From positions 62,001-126,000 of the forward strand of contig JAQGDQ010000006.1 of NCBI GenBank assembly GCA_030141605.1: DNA of 64,000 nt, given 5' to 3'. Made by a program: the position numbers and the translations under genes. The DNA is from Tubiluchus corallicola. Its lineage: Eukaryota; Priapulida; Priapulimorpha; Priapulimorphida; Tubiluchidae. Shown in pieces: positions 49,701 to 62,451 of the stretch. Position 1 is the first letter of the stretch, and each line of letters opens with the position of its first letter. A model generated the notes under the pieces. The model was given only the letters and a program-made list of their open reading frames with translations. It was not told the DNA's origin and searched no databases.

Positions 49701-52700
49701 TGCATAATTTTGGCTTCTCGTTTTCATGTACCTGTAGCATTTTTGCATGAACACGTGCAGATCATATAATTTAAAGTATTTTAAATGAAAACATTCAACT
49801 TTTTTACATTAGTTTCAACCTTGCTTGAGGATCTTAAGAAATTGTCTAAACTCGTTAAACGCAAACTGTAACTTCTTCTCAAGTGTTAGTTGTTTGAACA
49901 AGGACATTTATATAAATAGTTTGTAAATGGTTCCGTGGGTTGAATGGATGTTGTTCAGTAGTAGTTCGTTTTTATTGACTAATTTCTTTTTCAAAACGTA
50001 ACATATACTTAACAATGGTGGTGTAACATAGAATTAGACCACAGAATTTACAAAATTATAGTACCCGACATCCAAACACAGCTTCACTATTAAACTATTA
50101 ATTCACACAAGGTAATGTAACTTATATGTATACACACACTATTCAAACCCTTTCAAAAAAGATAACAAATTTCAAATGCATTTTGCAAGACAGTATTGAA
50201 ATTAATGGTTCGAAGTCTACATTGGAAAACCTGCATGGTTAAGCGATGAAAAATAGAAGTTTTTCTGTAATTGATTAGATTTACAGAGCCATTGCTGGTA
50301 CAAATGTAGTAGTTATTCCAGCTTTTAAAGGAAAACCGGACCCAATCTTAAATTGTAGGTCAAAACAATCTACTCTTTTAAGTATTGAAAAGAAACATAC
50401 TATTTTTCAAAAATGACTTAGGTGATAGAATTATTACCATACAAATGCAATTTTGGGTTTGCGCCACGCGTTCTTCGTCGTTATATATATTTCGCCTTTC
50501 GCTAGTTAGGCGGGCACTACCACGTGCATTTCGGGAACGTGTTGCACAAAAAACAGGTGCCGCACCGCTTAGCTCAGAGGTGTTCGTTTGCGGTGTACTG
50601 CACACATTCAACAGCACATTCGTAAGCACAACGGTAAATTTTAAATTTTAATTTTAATCTTAAAAGTTAAAACTTGCCGTAAAATTAGTAAAACACACTG
50701 AATCGTTTACAGTAGTGCTTCATTTTTTTAATTTTTGCAAACAAGTGCAACAAGCTCATATAATGTTTTTGCTTTTGAAAATTACGTTCGTTTGTGATGT
50801 TACCGATACCTGGGCTCGCCCGCCGTTAATAATGATTTTAGCCTATTATTTAATTATCAGAAACGCTTTTGCAGGTCTTACTGGTGTTGAAATGTATGCT
50901 TTTACCGTATTTGAAAATGGGGTAGTATAAGAAAAATCGCCCTGTCATCCTTTAAGCTGTGAAGCAGGCCGATATAAAGACATAGTAGCATTGACGCTGA
51001 TACGCGTGAAGCAATTGAGGAGAATTACTAATAGTAGATACACAAGCGTACGAACGGTGGACCAGTTTTTAGTCTGCACGCGTTTCAGAGCTGTCTCCTT
51101 ATTGTTGGGTCACTTTGAATTGGTGTTTGATCATGCGGCAGATCTGAGGATGAACGTCGCGTCAATACTGTGCACCTGTTACGAAAAAGCCTCTGGCAAA
51201 AATTGATATAATAAGTAATTTGCTACTGCCACGTGCACGAATGCAGCTGCTAGGCCACAATGAAAGACCTTTATTAGGAACTACGTATAAAATTTCGGCA
51301 AAATAAAAGTTGTGGTTTACGAATAGTAGAAGTTGTAGTTGTAGAATAATAATAATGCATTATAATTTTACAAAACACCAAAAAATTGTTACGAAAATTT
51401 TATGTACGTAGTCACATAATGCAGTTAGGTCAGTGATACACATCAAACAGTAACTGTATACCAATTTCAAACTGAAATCCCAGCAGTGTTTTCATTTGTG
51501 ATTTTAATTGACGGTATCCCACAACATAATTGCAGTAGGAAAGGTTGAAACCGTTTGTCAATATGAAAAATTTTATTCGTTTACAAAACACGGAAAAAGA
51601 CTCTTCTCAACCACCCAACTGCAGCTGACTGCGAGTGCCAACACATCATGCCCCCTGCTTTTAGTCAGCTAACAGCTTTCAGTTATTTTGCTTTGCTTGC
51701 ACTGATACAAACCAAACGCAAATTTATAATCCATCAACTTCTACAAATACGGCTTTTTCTATTTTGCAAATTGTTTCATTCCGTTCTTTTTGAATGAAAA
51801 TGAAAGCGCTGGTTTAAGCAAAGTTTCAGTATATTCTATACGTCTCTGAGCGGTTCATTTGATGATATCACAATTAACTATTGTAGACGAATCAGGCACA
51901 TTCCTAAATAATTAAATCTTATTGGCACATGTGACTCTGCGTAAATAGTAATTGTCTGTGGGCGCTGCTAGGGGATCTTACAAGTCATCAGTCCACAATT
52001 TCCCGTCCTTAAATCAAACACTGGAGTCAGCATTTACATTTCAGATTATTACACTGCTGAGTCAACACCGATCTAATGAAAGTCGAGTTAAACTATGTGT
52101 AGGACCTTAACTTCTTAGGAAGAATTCACTGGCATTGTTTTTGCAGTTTCAGGCAGCAAACTGTTGAGTGTAGGCCTAACTTTTCGAATACAAAAACGTA
52201 TTCGAATACTATTATACAGAAACATATTTGATGACAGTTAGTTTTCATCTGCTTTTAAAATTGACGACATTTAACTTTCAGAAACTGGCGCTAAACCGTA
52301 GTTCTAGGCCACCCTTTGTTTAATTTATGTAAATGTAGTAACTGTGCTCTAGTGCCCACACATGTGTAACGGATTTGTAGTTAAGATTATTTAAATTGTT
52401 AGTGTTTTGGACATTTTTGACGCCTACTTGGTACTAGATACACTTGAATCAGTCAGTAATGTATGTGTGATCAATTCTTGTAACATGGGCGAGAAAATCA
52501 ATGAAACACGCTGCTTTTAAATAGAGATTAATTCAGGCAGAAGTTGGGCATATTTGCCCAAGTTTCATCCCTGAGATACTCGTGTTCTATGTAAGCACTA
52601 GAGGCCAAAGGCTGTGTCAATATGGACGACTCTGGTGACAGACATTAACCACGAGGATTTTCGAGAGTCAATACAAGCCTGGTGGCTTCAGAAGTTATTA

Positions 52701-55700
52701 ACAATGCAGCTGTCACAGTTGGGAGGTAGGCTAATACTAACTGTCGATTACAGTTACAAATGTCCGAAATTACCAATAATCCTTTCGATTATAACATTTA
52801 TAATGCTTCAGTAAGCATTTATTAGACCCTACAACTTTTTACGTCATTTTCTGCCTTGCTTTCAAACTCACTAGAGTTCTTAGCTGTTAATCTAAGCTTT
52901 CAACCATGGAAAAACAAAATGGCCTATTGCGACGAACAAATAACAAGCACTTACAATACACGCAAGTAAAACTAATGCAAGAGATGTGTTTGACTTGACT
53001 TCAGTAATTTTATACGCTAAGCTGAAAATGTGAATAAGCGATTTTGGACGAGAAGCCAAAGAAATAATTTTGTAAGTTTATTGAAATAAGAGCTAATGTT
53101 TTGTGTTTCTATATCCAACTATATCCACGCAGTTTCATAGTTTCACCCATTTAATTACATTAACAGCGTCTTATTAAGCTTTACTGGACATTATTTTCAC
53201 ATCCATTAGCACTTTGACATATATAGACACCTAAAGCTTCACTGCTACGAAAATCCTAATCATATTCTACATAATTACGCAGTTCTAATGGTGAAACCTG
53301 TTGCAGTTAGAGAGTAGTTTGAGAGGGTTGCCCTGGGTGTCACTTTCCTGAACTCACACTAATGGAAGGACATCTACACCCTGAAGCTATAATTGTTCGT
53401 CGGCGATGATTATCGCTGATGGTTCCAATTATTCCTAGCATCACGAATGCTGAAGGATACTACTGGCAGTGCGACACGTATAACATTTCTCACGCAGTGC
53501 ATGGATAATGCATTAGAAAACAAAATGCCTCATCAAGTTTGCTAAATGCACAGAGTTACAGTTTTTAGTCAACAATCAACATTCACTAAAGTGTAACTAT
53601 TTTCAAGTAATCTTCCTAGGTTTTCCGTGATCTTCCCAAATCAAAATAACAAAAACAGGCAATGTGGCTACTTTATTTCCTTAGAGTAATAGTATACAAC
53701 GATATGTTTTTCAAAGTTTTTACCCATCAGTGGTTTGTAATTAGTGATAGCCTTTATGTATAAAGTGCTTAATTTGTTAAACAGGTAGTGTTTTGCTTCT
53801 ATTAACCATGCTCACTACGTTACACTTAATATAGCAATACAGCTGTACTACGAAAAGCAGCAAGTTAAAGTTTGTTTAAAACGTGCCATGTTTAATAAAT
53901 CCTACAAAAATTTGATGTATAACTATTATCGCTTTTTTATAATAGTGGAATTCTAAAAGCACGCGTGTGTCGCTCGCGTAATTGGCGTCAATACCTGCTG
54001 TAGAGCAGAGAGTTACTCGAATTTAGAAAAGCAGGCAATGGCCAGTCGTCAATGATTCAGTGATAAGAAAAATTCTCTAAGCAGTTGTTAAGTGAACTCA
54101 GTTATGAATGTCAGGGGGGGGGCTTAATTAAAGTCCGGACCTCAATACTTGAAAAATACGCAAACTGCTATCAGTGTTTTTGTATAATACCACACAGCTT
54201 TTTGCAATCAACAATGGCATTGGTTCATGTAAGTTGCAAATGAGGAGCGGAGCATCGGTGCGCTTTCGAATGAAAACAAGTATACCACTTCCAACTGAAC
54301 CCAGAAGATTACTTATGTTCTTCTACTATTTACTACAGAGCGTGTTTTTATAATAGAGGCGGCTTCTTGTTCAAACATAGTTCCGCCTCTGCTTGATAAA
54401 AAGCTATTAATACCAGACCGTGTCTCTCGAGAAAAGAGCTTCAAAAAACTGTTAGAACTCAAGGATTAATGAAACAACGTGCTGCTTTTCACCTATAAAG
54501 AACCTCTGAGACAAACGCTTTTGACGCCACGTCAGAAATAAAAGACTGTTATTTGCCGCTGTTGAAGCCATTAAAATTTCAAGGAGTGCAACCTACAAAG
54601 GAAGATTAAGAAGTGGAAATGATGTTGCGAACAGTATCATGGATAATCAAAGGAAGTAATCGTCTGTGTACAGGAAAGCACAATATTGGGAATGAGACAC
54701 TTTTTGGGAAAATGCCTTTTTCAAACAGATTGCACACAAATTGGCACCATATTAATAATGCAAAATCTTCATAATAATAATTAAAAGTCACAAAGTTTAG
54801 TGATAAAAGTGTGTCAACATTTTATATAATAATTATTTTATACATTATTACTACTGACGATAGTTGCTGTGACGACTGAAAGATATCGATAATAATACAA
54901 AAAAACAGAGACCGAAATTTTGAAACCGTCAATGCGACCTGAATGTACGTAATGATACATGCAACGATACATTAGCGTTTGGGAATACAAACATTTCTAT
55001 TTGGTCACACTGTGGAAGTAGCCCTAATGGCTGCATAGCGAACAAAGTTGGCTTCAAATCGAAATTCTAATTCAAACTGATGACTTTAATATAAGCAAAA
55101 GAATTTAATATGGGCTGCCATAAAACAGCAAAAATGTCTGTTGAAAGCAAGCACGTCTTTGAAAATAACTTTGATGCAGTTACACTTGTTTGTCACGAAT
55201 GTTTAGTACATTTTGTCCCGGCATCTGTGGGAGACTTGCCGTAGTCTGTGAGCCAGCTATGAATGAAAACAGGATTCATTCAGGCGGAATGTGTTGCACA
55301 TTAACATGTAGAAACAAACTTTAATGTTGACAAGATCTACAATTAAATGGAGGTACTTTATCGTGAAAGAAGTTTTACGACCGGAAAAAAGATATAAAGG
55401 ATGCTTTTAGCGGACTCTAACTACATTTTATTTTCGCTTTCAATGTGGAAAGGAAACTGCCTTAGTCATGCAAGCCAATTTATTGGCCTCTATTAAAATC
55501 TTATCTCAGTGTCTGCGATCTTTCATGCCGTGCAGATCTAAATAATTTTAAACTGATTTGTTATTGCGATTTTAATTGGAAAATAAAACAAAAGTGACTC
55601 GCAAATTCACTACATGTAAACCCTATTTCACTGCAGCCAACGAAAGTTTCATTTTTTGGGGTTTTTTTTTTTGATAATCTTCTTTCAACTCTATCATGCA

Positions 55701-56276
55701 GAAGTGAACTAAGATATAATTTCGCAAGACTATAATCATAATTATAGTTTCTGTGCGTAATTTGCGTAGTTATGTGTAGTTTTCATTACACTTTAGTAAT
55801 AATTATTGTTATGACAACAATAATAATAATTTAAACTACTTCTGAGTATGTTTTATTGTTCCTACCCTAATAAGTATTAAACTAAGCAAAACACATTTCT
55901 TTTCTTCCTAGCTATGAGCTTCTTTACGGATTGGGGCGTGTTGCAAGCTTTCTAGTAAGCTCGGTCAGTAGTCAGTGTTCACATATACAATCTCTGAGGT
56001 ACAATAAAGCCATCTTAGATTACATTTGTTGAAGGTTTGCGAGCTCAGTTTTGCCGTTACATTCATTTCATTTTTTAGGCCTGCTATCTGCTTTTTTCAG
56101 GTTCGCTCACCAAAGAAACACTCTTTGGTCTACATGGGAATTTAAGCCTACTGTGCGAAAAACAAAAAATGGTCTCTTCTAATTTATCTGTTCATGCCAA
56201 TTGCTAAACATGTATTACATTACATTACTGTTTACAGTAAAACAAAAATAAAACAGTAAAACTAAATCTTTAATCC
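46787..56276. other. Long stretch with no gene recognised
   Basis: AT-rich sequence with short, mostly overlapping frames (up to 92 codons at 48355-48633) and no family signature. Minor features are a CpG-dense patch at 50455-50640, an 11-base G run near 54114 and a GGGG-T12 run near 55659. Confidence 0.5.
50455..50640. other. CpG-dense patch, possible first exon or promoter
   Basis: About fifteen CpG dinucleotides fall within 185 bp, against a CpG-poor background. Opposed open frames cover it (50385-50651 plus, 50378-50629 minus). The plus strand ends in AACGGTAAAT, which could be a splice donor. No protein family was recognised. A decayed repeat is an equally good explanation. Confidence 0.25.
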
Positions 56277-56690
56277 TTATAAACATGGTGCATAAACACC
56301 GGTGTCGAGAATCGAATTCAATAAAAAAATCTTTTTAAGTCCCATATTGGTGTTGTATGAAAATACGTTATGTACTCCAAAGTTTTCTTTTTTAATACAC
56401 GTGCTCACCTTTTTTTGCAGTAAATTATGGTGAAACAAATGGGTTGGGAACGTGTTAGGCCAAATTTTAGCACAGTAAATAAGGTAGAGATATATAAGAC
56501 TATAATACAACATTAGCATCGCTTTGTTGTCTAGTTTGTATTGTAGGCTATTTATAACAGAAATTTTTCTTGCTATTTTTGTTTTTACTTCACCGATATG
56601 TTTTGTCCAGCACAGAGTAGAATCAATATTAACACCTAAAACATCCAATTTGAATCCGGAATACGTATTGAATCTGGTATATACAAAGAG
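56277..56690 (-). mobile_element. LINE reverse-transcriptase relic
   Basis: The minus strand reads LDVLGVNIDSTLCWTKHIGE, then KTKIARKISVINSLQ, then MLMLYYSLIYLYLIYCAKIW. This is the segment just after the catalytic core of non-LTR reverse transcriptases: F-L-G-V-x-I-D, then L-x-W-x-x-H-I, then K, then L-Y-Y-S-L-I-x-P-Y-L-x-Y, then W. The frame continues about 60 codons (LQKKVSTCIKKENFGVH) to a stop at 56277. The core with the YADD box was not found upstream, so the copy is 5'-truncated or broken. The family resembles Jockey or CR1-like elements; which one cannot be said. Confidence 0.82.
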
Positions 56691-58714
56691 GTATTAACAT
56701 TTTCTTGTCAAACTCACTTTTTAAGCATTTTGCTATTTCAATAAAAGTATACATTTCACAATTCCATCTGCTGTAAAAGTTTGATCATCAATTTTCCATC
56801 AGCCAATTAAAGAACTTTCTTCATTGGCACGGCTAATTAATTTTTTTAATATGTTTAAAGAAAGGTGTGCCATAAATGCCACGCTCCGTTGCTAAAATGA
56901 AAGTGGTTTAGATGAGAAAGGTTAATTAAGGTCTAACCCAAGAGACATAAGTTTAAGTTTACTGGGTCAAAGGAGAGTGCTTTTCGCAACATTTTAGCTA
57001 ATGACCGACTGGCGTGAGTGAGAAACAGATGATTAATTTCCAATTTGTTCATTTAGTGGCAAGAACAGCAGAAATTACACACATTTGATAATCCCTTGAG
57101 AGGTTCAGACTTCACTAATTGCCATGATTTTGCCAGTAAATTGTGTTTAAAAATTTATTGCATTCACTCTTATGTAAAACAATTTGGCTAATGATTGCAC
57201 AATGCTGTTTAGGCCTAACCTTTCGCAATCTCCTGCTACATCTCTATTGTACAAAATGATCAGATCTCCGGTTGGTATGCCCTCTATGCACACGCGCATA
57301 TAAATCTGTGCAGTGTATACAATTCACATTTCTCAATAATGTTTCACCATTTTAAACTATTCCATTCCGTGTTACAAAAAAATCTGTGCTTACACACAGT
57401 TCCAACCTCCCCCACCATCAATGCTATTAAATCCATTTACACAAAATAGGTAACCTACTGTGATTAGAAAAACTGTAACCTATTACTAATACTTTCAGAT
57501 TATCGTACCCCCACCCAACAATCATTGTGAAAACTAAGTGCACGTCTAAAGCGGTCCTTGCGACAATCATTAAACTATATGCGGTTAATACAAATAGCAC
57601 CTGCATATGTACATGATTAAAAACAAACAATTATATTTCAACAAAGCGCCGGTAGTTGTAAAACTGTTTGCTCGAGCAAAATTAATCAAGCTTTATGGAT
57701 TTCAGTAGCAGCTGCCTAAATGAATATCTCTGATTTCAAAGGTTTCAAAGCAATCACCGTGATTAAAAGACTGCATGAGGAATATTATGTAAATTTCACA
57801 CTGTTTTTCATCCTTTGCATGTAATTATCACTTGTCAAGCAGATTTGAAAAGTAGTTTGATCAAAACTTGTTTTTTAATAGAATTTTTCCAATAATCCCT
57901 TTCATAATCAACTTAATATACCCAGTAACTTATAAATAAATTATTTGCGTTGTCTAACCATTAGTAGCTTTCTGTTCCTTGACCAAAGGCTCCATTTGAT
58001 TTCATAAGTAAAAAAAGAATCGTACACATCAGCTGTTTTAGGACTCTATGTTGCTAATTGTTGTTGCTATCAGGTCAGTCAGTCAACTAGATTCTTAAAA
58101 CGATTTTTTAAAAAAATCATTCTAAATTATACTTTCTAGTTTTACAATCTTCTTATTTTCAGATTTTTAAATTTGTTTTATCCAAATGAAATGCTAACTT
58201 TTGTTAGCAAGTTGAGGTGTTCTAATTTAATGCATAATATAATTTAAAGAAAGAATTTTACATTACATTTTATTGGCTAGTAACTATGTTGCAGACATCA
58301 GTTCTCTATTTTAAGATGCCCAATTCCCTACAATCTCTAAGTATAAAATAATTGTTAATAGAATATTACTTTATATCGAAAAGTGTAACCTAGTTCTGAT
58401 TTTTACTCGAATTGTTATTATAAACATTTTGTTCTGTGATTATTTAACGGCAGTATCATAATGCGATTATAGCTGATTACAGCGCCACAGATCGAAAAAC
58501 GCACTTCCGTTTAGCCACAGGAATTTAAGGAAACGTTGTTTGAAATGCATTGGAACGTTAAAATCACAGTTCAAAACTAGTCACGAGAGGCAATTGGAAA
58601 TAGAAGAATAAAGCCACATTAGATCATTCGTTCCCTTACTAAGCTTCAGCAGAACAGACTTACTACACTAACGTGATTTATGGAGAGACTGCTTTGAAAA
58701 TTGTAAATTTAAAC
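56691..58714. other. No gene recognised
   Basis: AT-rich sequence; no supportable coding region, RNA or repeat array. Confidence 0.5.
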
Positions 58715-59110
58715 GTGATCGTCATTAATGCCAACACCGCACTTTAACTTGAAAAGACAGTGGTAACTTAACATTATCATCAACACTGCACTTTGCCAGG
58801 GAAAGATGATTCTTAACATGAATAACTGTTAATATCTGCATCACCATCATGATCATCAACACACGCCACTTTGTCAATGGATTACGATTCTTACCATTAA
58901 AAACGTGATTATCGTCATCACCATCAGCATCATTACCATCACCATCACCCCCCACCACCACCACCACCACCATCATCATCATAATCAACATCATCATCAC
59001 CATCATGATCATTAACATGGCACTTTGCATCTAAGTCACCTATTAACATCTAGGTCACCATTATCATCATTACTATCAACACTGCTACTCATCTATGGAG
59101 AAACAAACTT
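58715..59110. repeat. CAT/ATC-rich array with a duplicated larger unit
   Basis: The core at 58910-59015 is (CAT)n/(CAC)n. On both sides longer phrases repeat: ATCATCAACACTGCACTTTG (58776) and ATCATCAACACACGCCACTTTG (58852), each followed by GATTCTTA-C-AT. Other CACTTTG copies at 58740 and 59021 are not evenly spaced. The 101-codon Met/Asp-rich frame on the minus strand is an artefact. Confidence 0.8.
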
Positions 59111-60140
59111 AATACTGATAGCTGTCAACAACTAAATCATCATTATTATTGTACCGCCACTCCAACACTGCTACCAAGTGATGTTCTTATGAGCACACAA
59201 ACAACCAATGCAGTCAAATACAAAACAAAATAATAAACAAAAATAACTGTCATTATGAAATTTAATCTTCCTTCACAGCTGCATGTTACAGCAAACAGGA
59301 TAGTATTTAGTTAGTATAAAACAATGCGGAAAACAATAAAACGTCTCCCTGTATGTATTTAATAAATTAAATTTGAAAAATAAAGCAGCTGCAGGAGAAC
59401 TTCTCCGTGAATATAAGATTTGATTTAACTAAGCTAAAACTACTGACAACAGCTGCTTAATAACAATATTATGTACAAAAGTTTTGTTACATAATAACAG
59501 TCCACAAGGACTGATATGTTACGGAGATAAAACTACACTGATTTACAGCTTCCCAACTATGAGATATAATTTATGGTAGTATAAAAAGCTGGGATAAAAA
59601 CTAGACAGCTAGACATGATAGTATCAGGACAAGCAGCACAAAACAAAAATGAGTGGTTAGTTAAAGAATAATTAGTTAAGAAAAAAAGTGACACATGCTC
59701 AAGTTTACTAATAGGTTATCAGAAAAAATGTTAAATCTTTGTCACACCTTATTCCTAAAATGATTATTATGCTTAAGTAGCAGCTGGCTATTGTTGGGGC
59801 AATACTTATTCATTGAAATGAAGTGCTAAAGTCAATCAAACAAAAATAATTAGTGTCCTCTATAGATGTTAGAGAAAAGTATATGCTGTTTTTTTGCAAA
59901 ACTGTAATGCTTAAGGCCAAAGTTACCTGTGTAATAACCAGATTTATTGCACATAAATAAATATGGAGGTGTAACAAACAGTTAAATTTATGTTAATGGA
60001 AGTGATAGAGTTCACTGCAGATATAGACTTGAATTTGATAAAAATGATAAACTGAAAAATAATTGAGAGAAAATGTAACTGTAAAATAAACAATTGATTC
60101 ATAATTGTAGTTAAACAAAGCATAAGAGAAACAAATTCTG
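59111..60140 (-). other. Probable 3' UTR and downstream flank of the ARHGAP21/23-like gene
   Basis: The stretch after the stop codon of the minus-strand gene has no coding potential. AATAAA on the minus strand (TTTATT at 59943-59948) lies about 195 bp past the stop and is a reasonable poly(A) signal. Where the transcript really ends cannot be seen from sequence alone. Confidence 0.4.
59943..59948 (-). terminator. Candidate polyadenylation signal AATAAA
   Basis: The first canonical AATAAA seen after the stop codon at 60141-60143 on the minus strand. It has no support beyond the hexamer and its position. Confidence 0.35.
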
Positions 60141-61420
60141 TTATACAGATGACTCTGCTAAATATATATTTGCCATTATCGGTACTGCATAATTGTGCTG
60201 ATTGCCATTTCCATCTCCGTTCTGCGAATCAGCCACAATCTTGGGAACTTTATTTACATCGCTATTATGTTTCGCATCTAACCAGTTTAACTCATCTATA
60301 TCACTTACACCACATACGGTGTGCCGACGTTTTTCACGTCCAGTCCTACGGGAAACTTGCGGAGTGGACAACTTCAGTTTCTGTGTTTCCAGATTAAAGG
60401 CAGTTTTTACACATTTTGGCGGTATTGGACTTAAGTTTCTAATCAGTTTTTGTTTGGAAAGCTTAAAACTATTACTTTCTCCCAATCGATAATGCGGATC
60501 GAGCAAAATTTTCAATTTCTGATCAAAATTTGCATTTTTTAAAAGTTCTCTGCCATCATCAGACAAAGACGAATGGGACGAATGACTAGTTAATCTACCA
60601 TGCACAGAATCATGTGAAGTTTTGCACACAAGGCACTCATCGTGAATTTGTTCCCATTTATCTACAGCATTATGAGAAGCAGACTTTTGCATAGGCCGAT
60701 GCTGCAGATGAAACCCTCGCTCGGATATTTTCTCTTCATCAAAAATGCACTCCATACTGGTTGAGGTATTAGAATCAAGAGAACCCCGCCTGAGCTGCAG
60801 GGATAATTTATTGTTCGTACTAGCTGCTGTAGTAGGACCACTAGTATATAATGACAATGGAGCAGATTTGGTACTGCCGGTGCTGGACAAAGAGTTATAA
60901 TCAGATGTTAACACGGGATTCTTTGTTTCACTGGCATCCAACTTACTTGAAGAACCACTATTGGTACTATTAGTCTCAAAAGCATTATTTTTTGCACTTG
61001 GTAAAATTGATGACGTAGTTGAATACTCTGACATTTCATCTCTTACAGTTTGACTTACCACGACCACATTGCTGTTAGAATTAGTATTTAAAGTATCATA
61101 TTTACGAGTTGAAAATGGATCTTTGTCGTCTTCATCTCTGTCCAGATCATCTTTCAGTCTTTGCCACTCTCGTTCAATCCGGTGCCTATCTGCCTCACGC
61201 TTCTGTCGTTCTTGCTTTTGCCGTTCCTTCATCTCTTGGCTTCGTGAAAAAGCCTCGCTCATGGATGGAACCTCACTGACAGTTTTGCGAGGCTTGACAT
61301 GCTTATTATTATGATATGTAGTAAAATTACGTTGAAATGGAGAAGGCCACTTTGTAGCATAGTGTGATCGCGAATCAGCATCGGAACTATCTGGTGATTT
61401 GATGTCAGAGCTCTGGGGAC
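60141..61420 (-). CDS. ARHGAP21/23-like: ARHGAP21/23-like Rho GTPase-activating protein, last coding exon
   Basis: This 1280-bp terminal exon encodes the C-terminal 425 residues and the TAA stop. It opens after an acceptor (TTCTGTAG) at 61421-61422 and completes a serine codon (A|GT) with the exon at 62074. Codons 53-98 form a charged helix, probably a coiled coil (EAFSRSQEMKERQKQERQKR and on). Then come EMSEYSTTSSI, which recalls the SDYSTTSSATYL stretch of vertebrate ARHGAP21, and KRRHTVCGVSDIDELNWLD, which matches its RRRHTLGG block. The rest is Ser/Thr-rich and probably disordered. The last four residues, ESSV, fit a class I PDZ ligand. The family is known for N-terminal PDZ, PH and RhoGAP domains and acts on Cdc42/RhoA at Golgi and cell junctions; none of those domains is in this window. 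The assignment rests on order and spacing of short motifs recalled from the vertebrate protein. Confidence 0.8.
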
Positions 61421-62073
61421 CTACAGAAAATTAAAAATAACTTTCTGGTTGTAAATTAATTTTTGCACATACTTAACATAAAGCACTAATGCTTGAAATG
61501 ATGCACTAATGCTTGAAATGTAACATTTAACAAAATATTGCACATTACTACAAGGAACAATGCCAATAATATCTTCAAAGTAACTTACAATTTGATTATC
61601 CATCAATTGCTTTTTTATCTTCAGCAAAAATAACGTATAAATACAAGCAATAGAGCTCCCATGATCTTATAACCAATGCACTTTTGGTTCAGTTGGCATT
61701 GAAATCACAACCTTAATACATTTTAAAACATTTCCTATAAATGTATGACTTATCCATAAGTTACTGCATTTGGTTGAAGGTATTACCCAGGTTATATCAA
61801 AAGTGAACAAAAAAAGTTGAACCTTTACAAATTTTCGACGGGCTAGTGACCAGACTCCACCATCAAATACTTGAATTTTCAGTTTTTTCCAACATTTTTT
61901 TATTTTTTATATTTTCTGTTGCTGTTTTTTTAACTGCTTATCAGACAGAAATCAGGCCCTTTCAATTACAGTGAAGTGGTGCAGACACAATTATAGTCAG
62001 TGGAAAGTTTAAATCAAACCTCAAATTGCTCGAGTTTAGCTTAACTTAAGAAAAAAATCATATGAGCACATAC
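61421..62073 (-). other. Intron of the ARHGAP21/23-like gene (GT-AG, phase 1)
   Basis: The donor GTATGT follows 62074 and the acceptor TTCTGTAG precedes 61420. Both junctions fall after the first base of a codon, and the joined frame stays open. A 12-bp direct duplication (ACTAATGCTTGAAATG twice near 61490) lies inside. Confidence 0.85.
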
Positions 62074-62451
62074 TGTCTTGTTTTTGAATAGTAAATCGTG
62101 AGTTGCCACTGGAACTCGACACTACCGAGCTCTGACGGGTCGAATGTTTGGAGTTGGAAACTCGAAACGGAGGCGACGTGGGTGACAGCATAGGAGATGT
62201 CCAAGATGACAGTCCCGTATCCGTAGAGCTCTGACTATTTAACACACCTCTCTGCTTCTGTAGCATGGCTTCTCTGCTTGCAGATGATCTTAGTGTGATC
62301 TCTTCATCAATGTTTCGCTCGGAAAACGTAAATTCACTGATGTCGCTTTCGTCAGAAACGTACGTCGGCCTTTCCTTTTTCTTGCCCATCTTTTTGCTGG
62401 CTGCCGAAATTATAGAGGAAACTATGTCTTTGGTTATTCTACTATCTTGGT
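62074..62451 (-). CDS. ARHGAP21/23-like: ARHGAP21/23-like Rho GTPase-activating protein, penultimate coding exon
   Basis: A 378-bp exon with phase 1 at both ends, flanked by TTTTCAG|AC at 62452-62453 and A|GTATGT at 62072-62073. It encodes SRITKDIVSSIISAASKKMG, then KKERPTYVSDESDISEFTFS. In vertebrate ARHGAP21 the segment just after the RhoGAP domain reads SRELLVSSIFAAASRKRKK, then a KPKEK and acidic-serine stretch, so this exon is placed right after the GAP domain. The remainder (SSTDTGLSSWTSPMLSPTSP and on) is Ser/Pro-rich and likely a phosphorylated, disordered linker. I start the exon at the splice site: the upstream in-frame ATG at 62522-62524 lies in the intron. Confidence 0.82.

Noticed and set aside
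58725-59030. Met/Asp/Val-rich 101-codon frame
   Set aside because: Translation of a CAT/CAC array on the reverse strand; no unique protein sequence.
60149-60492. Plus-strand frames opposite the terminal RhoGAP exon
   Set aside because: They are antisense shadows of the minus-strand coding exon.
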